A stretch of 64,000 nt of DNA. Origin: Capitulum mitella (taxonomy: Eukaryota; Arthropoda; Thecostraca; Pollicipedomorpha; Pollicipedidae). Position 1 is the first letter of the stretch, and each line of letters begins with the position of its first letter. Of the stretch, positions 62,862 through 64,000 are shown one piece after another. The notes under the pieces were generated by a model. That model searched no databases. It saw only the letters and a list, made by a program, of their open reading frames with translations, and was not told the origin of the DNA. Position numbers and translations under genes: made by a program. Location of the stretch: positions 19,694,903-19,758,902 of the forward strand of contig CP099845.1 in NCBI GenBank assembly GCA_030062745.1, written 5' to 3'.

Positions 62862-63410
62862 TTAGCCCTTGTATCCACCCTTGTAGCCGCCTCCGTAACC
62901 GCCCCTCGACCTTCCTCCGTATCCCTTGTATCAGCCCTTCCTGTAGCCTGCACCGTATCCAGCCGAGGCTACAGCCGCCATGGCAACAAACAGAAGAATA
63001 TGAAATCGGCAAAACAGAAGATCCCATTGCCATTGAAGCAAATGCGTGCTAAATGAACAAAGATGCCCCCAGCGGGCAGAAAATGGACGAGTCGTCTAAA
63101 CGTATGCTCGTAGGTCCTCGGCGGAAGCATGAGTTCTATTATGCTGTTGAACACACACCCTGAGAAATGGCCGAGAGTTGACTACTCGTGGGAAATCTCG
63201 GTCTTGTAGCAGTTCCTAATCAGTCACTATTATAAAAAGCAGTCCCAAGCGCATGTAGGAGTATCACAGGGAGGAAATGACTTGTTCATCTTATCGTTAG
63301 AAATCGCGTCCATCTTAAAAAAGCGCATTCTACAACTGTCATCTCCGAGTTCTCCCATCCCTTCCCAATGTTCTGCGGTACGGGTTACTTACCAGCAGCT
63401 TGAAGTTCAT
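62862..63410 (-). pseudogene. Gly/Tyr-rich secreted peptide, copy 11 (pseudogene)
   Basis: On the minus strand, exon 1 is intact at 63393-63410 (MNFKLL, donor GTAAGT) and the exon-2 homology is 62862-62999. Three defects are visible. The acceptor TTTCAG has become TTTCAT (63000-63002). Codon 23 of exon 2 is TGA (62931-62933), where copy 3 has AGA. One repeat block of about 16 codons found in copy 3 is missing, so the downstream part reads only GYGGRSRGGYGGGYKGGYKG. The rest of the frame and the final stop are still aligned, so inactivation is recent relative to the duplication. The TATA-like box (CATAAAA, 63484-63490) remains. Confidence 0.85.
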
Positions 63411-63483
63411 GCTTTCATCTGTTGCCGACGCTTGTGACTGCTTGAGGCTGAGAAGTGCCTGCCTGCTGCCACTGGTCGGCGGC

Positions 63484-63562
63484 TTTTATGCTGCTATATC
63501 TCACAGGCCTTGCCTTCACGTGCATGATCGGTGCACATCACTGAGCCGTGTGTCGTCACTAG
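63484..63562 (-). promoter_or_regulatory. promoter module of pseudogene copy 11
   Basis: The conserved words GTGCACCGATCATGCACGTGAAGG and GTGAGATATAGCAG are retained on the minus strand, ending in CATAAAAGCC. The GTCACGAC word is altered (AGTGACGAC). Confidence 0.55.
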
Positions 63563-64000
63563 TCCGTGATAATCCAGTCTGTCCCGGTGCTGTCCAACGA
63601 AACGCGAGGCCAGTTACATAACTTACGCCGTGTACATTCATCATTGTCACATCACCTACACAGTCCAGTTTCCCGATCGACACATCAAAATTGTTATGGA
63701 GTTCTAGATGTTATGCGTTTCCATTATTCCAATGCAGGATATTAAATTCCTCAGTAATGGAGGTCTTACGACAAACCTTGGTTCGACAAAGCACACGGGA
63801 CTCAAAATCGGGTGTGAATCATGCCCGATTTCCCCCTACGTACCTGCATGATTTGTTTTCTTCAACATACATCAACACGTTTGAACTTTCCACCAACCAA
63901 CATTTGGATTCCTCCCCACTCACTATCACCTGGTGGAAAAACAACTACGCAGAGGCGACACCACGGATTCTTGACTGTGGGGTTCTACCAGGGGCACAGC

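Larger units (their letters stand above)
60500..63830. repeat. segmental duplication A' (matches 16.79-19.87 kb)
   Basis: A direct copy of duplication A with its fold-back element and a peptide gene, here a pseudogene. The match ends near 'acgacaaaccttggttcgacaaagcac'. Confidence 0.85.

Overview
This is eukaryotic, repeat-rich, intron-containing DNA, most likely from an arthropod and perhaps a chelicerate such as a tick or spider. The reasons are long (TA)n and (GATA)n microsatellites, relics of a LINE, a Penelope-like element, Tc1/mariner-type and hAT-like elements, GT-AG introns, TATA-box promoters, and a multicopy family of glycine/tyrosine-rich secreted peptides. Composition and gene layout recall arachnid glycine-rich antimicrobial peptides (acanthoscurrin, ctenidin) and arthropod cuticle-type genes. 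The species cannot be fixed from the sequence. I recognise no rRNA, tRNA or CRISPR.

The window is a cluster of eleven two-exon paralogues of one small secreted peptide gene. Exon 1 always carries only six codons (MNFKLL or close variants). A phase-0 intron follows, and exon 2 supplies the rest of the signal peptide (typically ILLFVAMVAVASA) and a Gly/Tyr/Lys/Arg-rich mature chain ending in GGYKGGYKG. Gene spans are 53-508 (+), 4841-5615 (+, divergent), 18879-19473 (-), 22554-22980 (+), 27783-28225 (-), 34659-35266 (+), 39323-39772 (-), 45507-46114 (-), 51202-51637 (+), 58399-58841 (+) and 62862-63410 (-, pseudogene). Ten look intact. The last has lost its splice acceptor and has an in-frame stop. 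Introns and TATA boxes define two subfamilies: introns of 205-225 bp with TATAAAAACC-type boxes, and introns of 377-580 bp with (T/C)ATAAAAGC-type boxes. Every copy whose upstream region lies in the window has a conserved ~75-bp promoter module ending at the TATA box.

The cluster grew by segmental duplication. About 26.4-37.5 kb and 43.4-52.3 kb form the arms of a giant imperfect inverted repeat, pairing copy 5 with copy 9 and copy 6 with copy 8. About 47.85-52.3 and 52.3-59.7 kb are tandem direct copies (copies 9 and 10). 16.8-19.9 and 60.5-63.8 kb are direct copies (copies 3 and 11). A 3.1-kb repeat is nearly identical at 23.2-26.3 and 40.9-44.0 kb. A relic of a Tc1-like transposase N-terminus sits a few hundred bases upstream of four copies and has clearly travelled with them.

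The rest is mobile-element debris and sequence I cannot assign: a decayed LINE (about 11.9-14.2 kb), hAT-like non-autonomous elements (15.3-16.5 and 37.5-38.7 kb), a Penelope-like GIY-YIG fragment inside inverted repeats (56.4-57.3 kb), fold-back elements (17.9 and 61.8 kb), degenerate minisatellites and microsatellites. The regions 0.9-4.6, 5.9-8.8, 8.9-11.8 and 14.4-15.3 kb hold no gene I can support.
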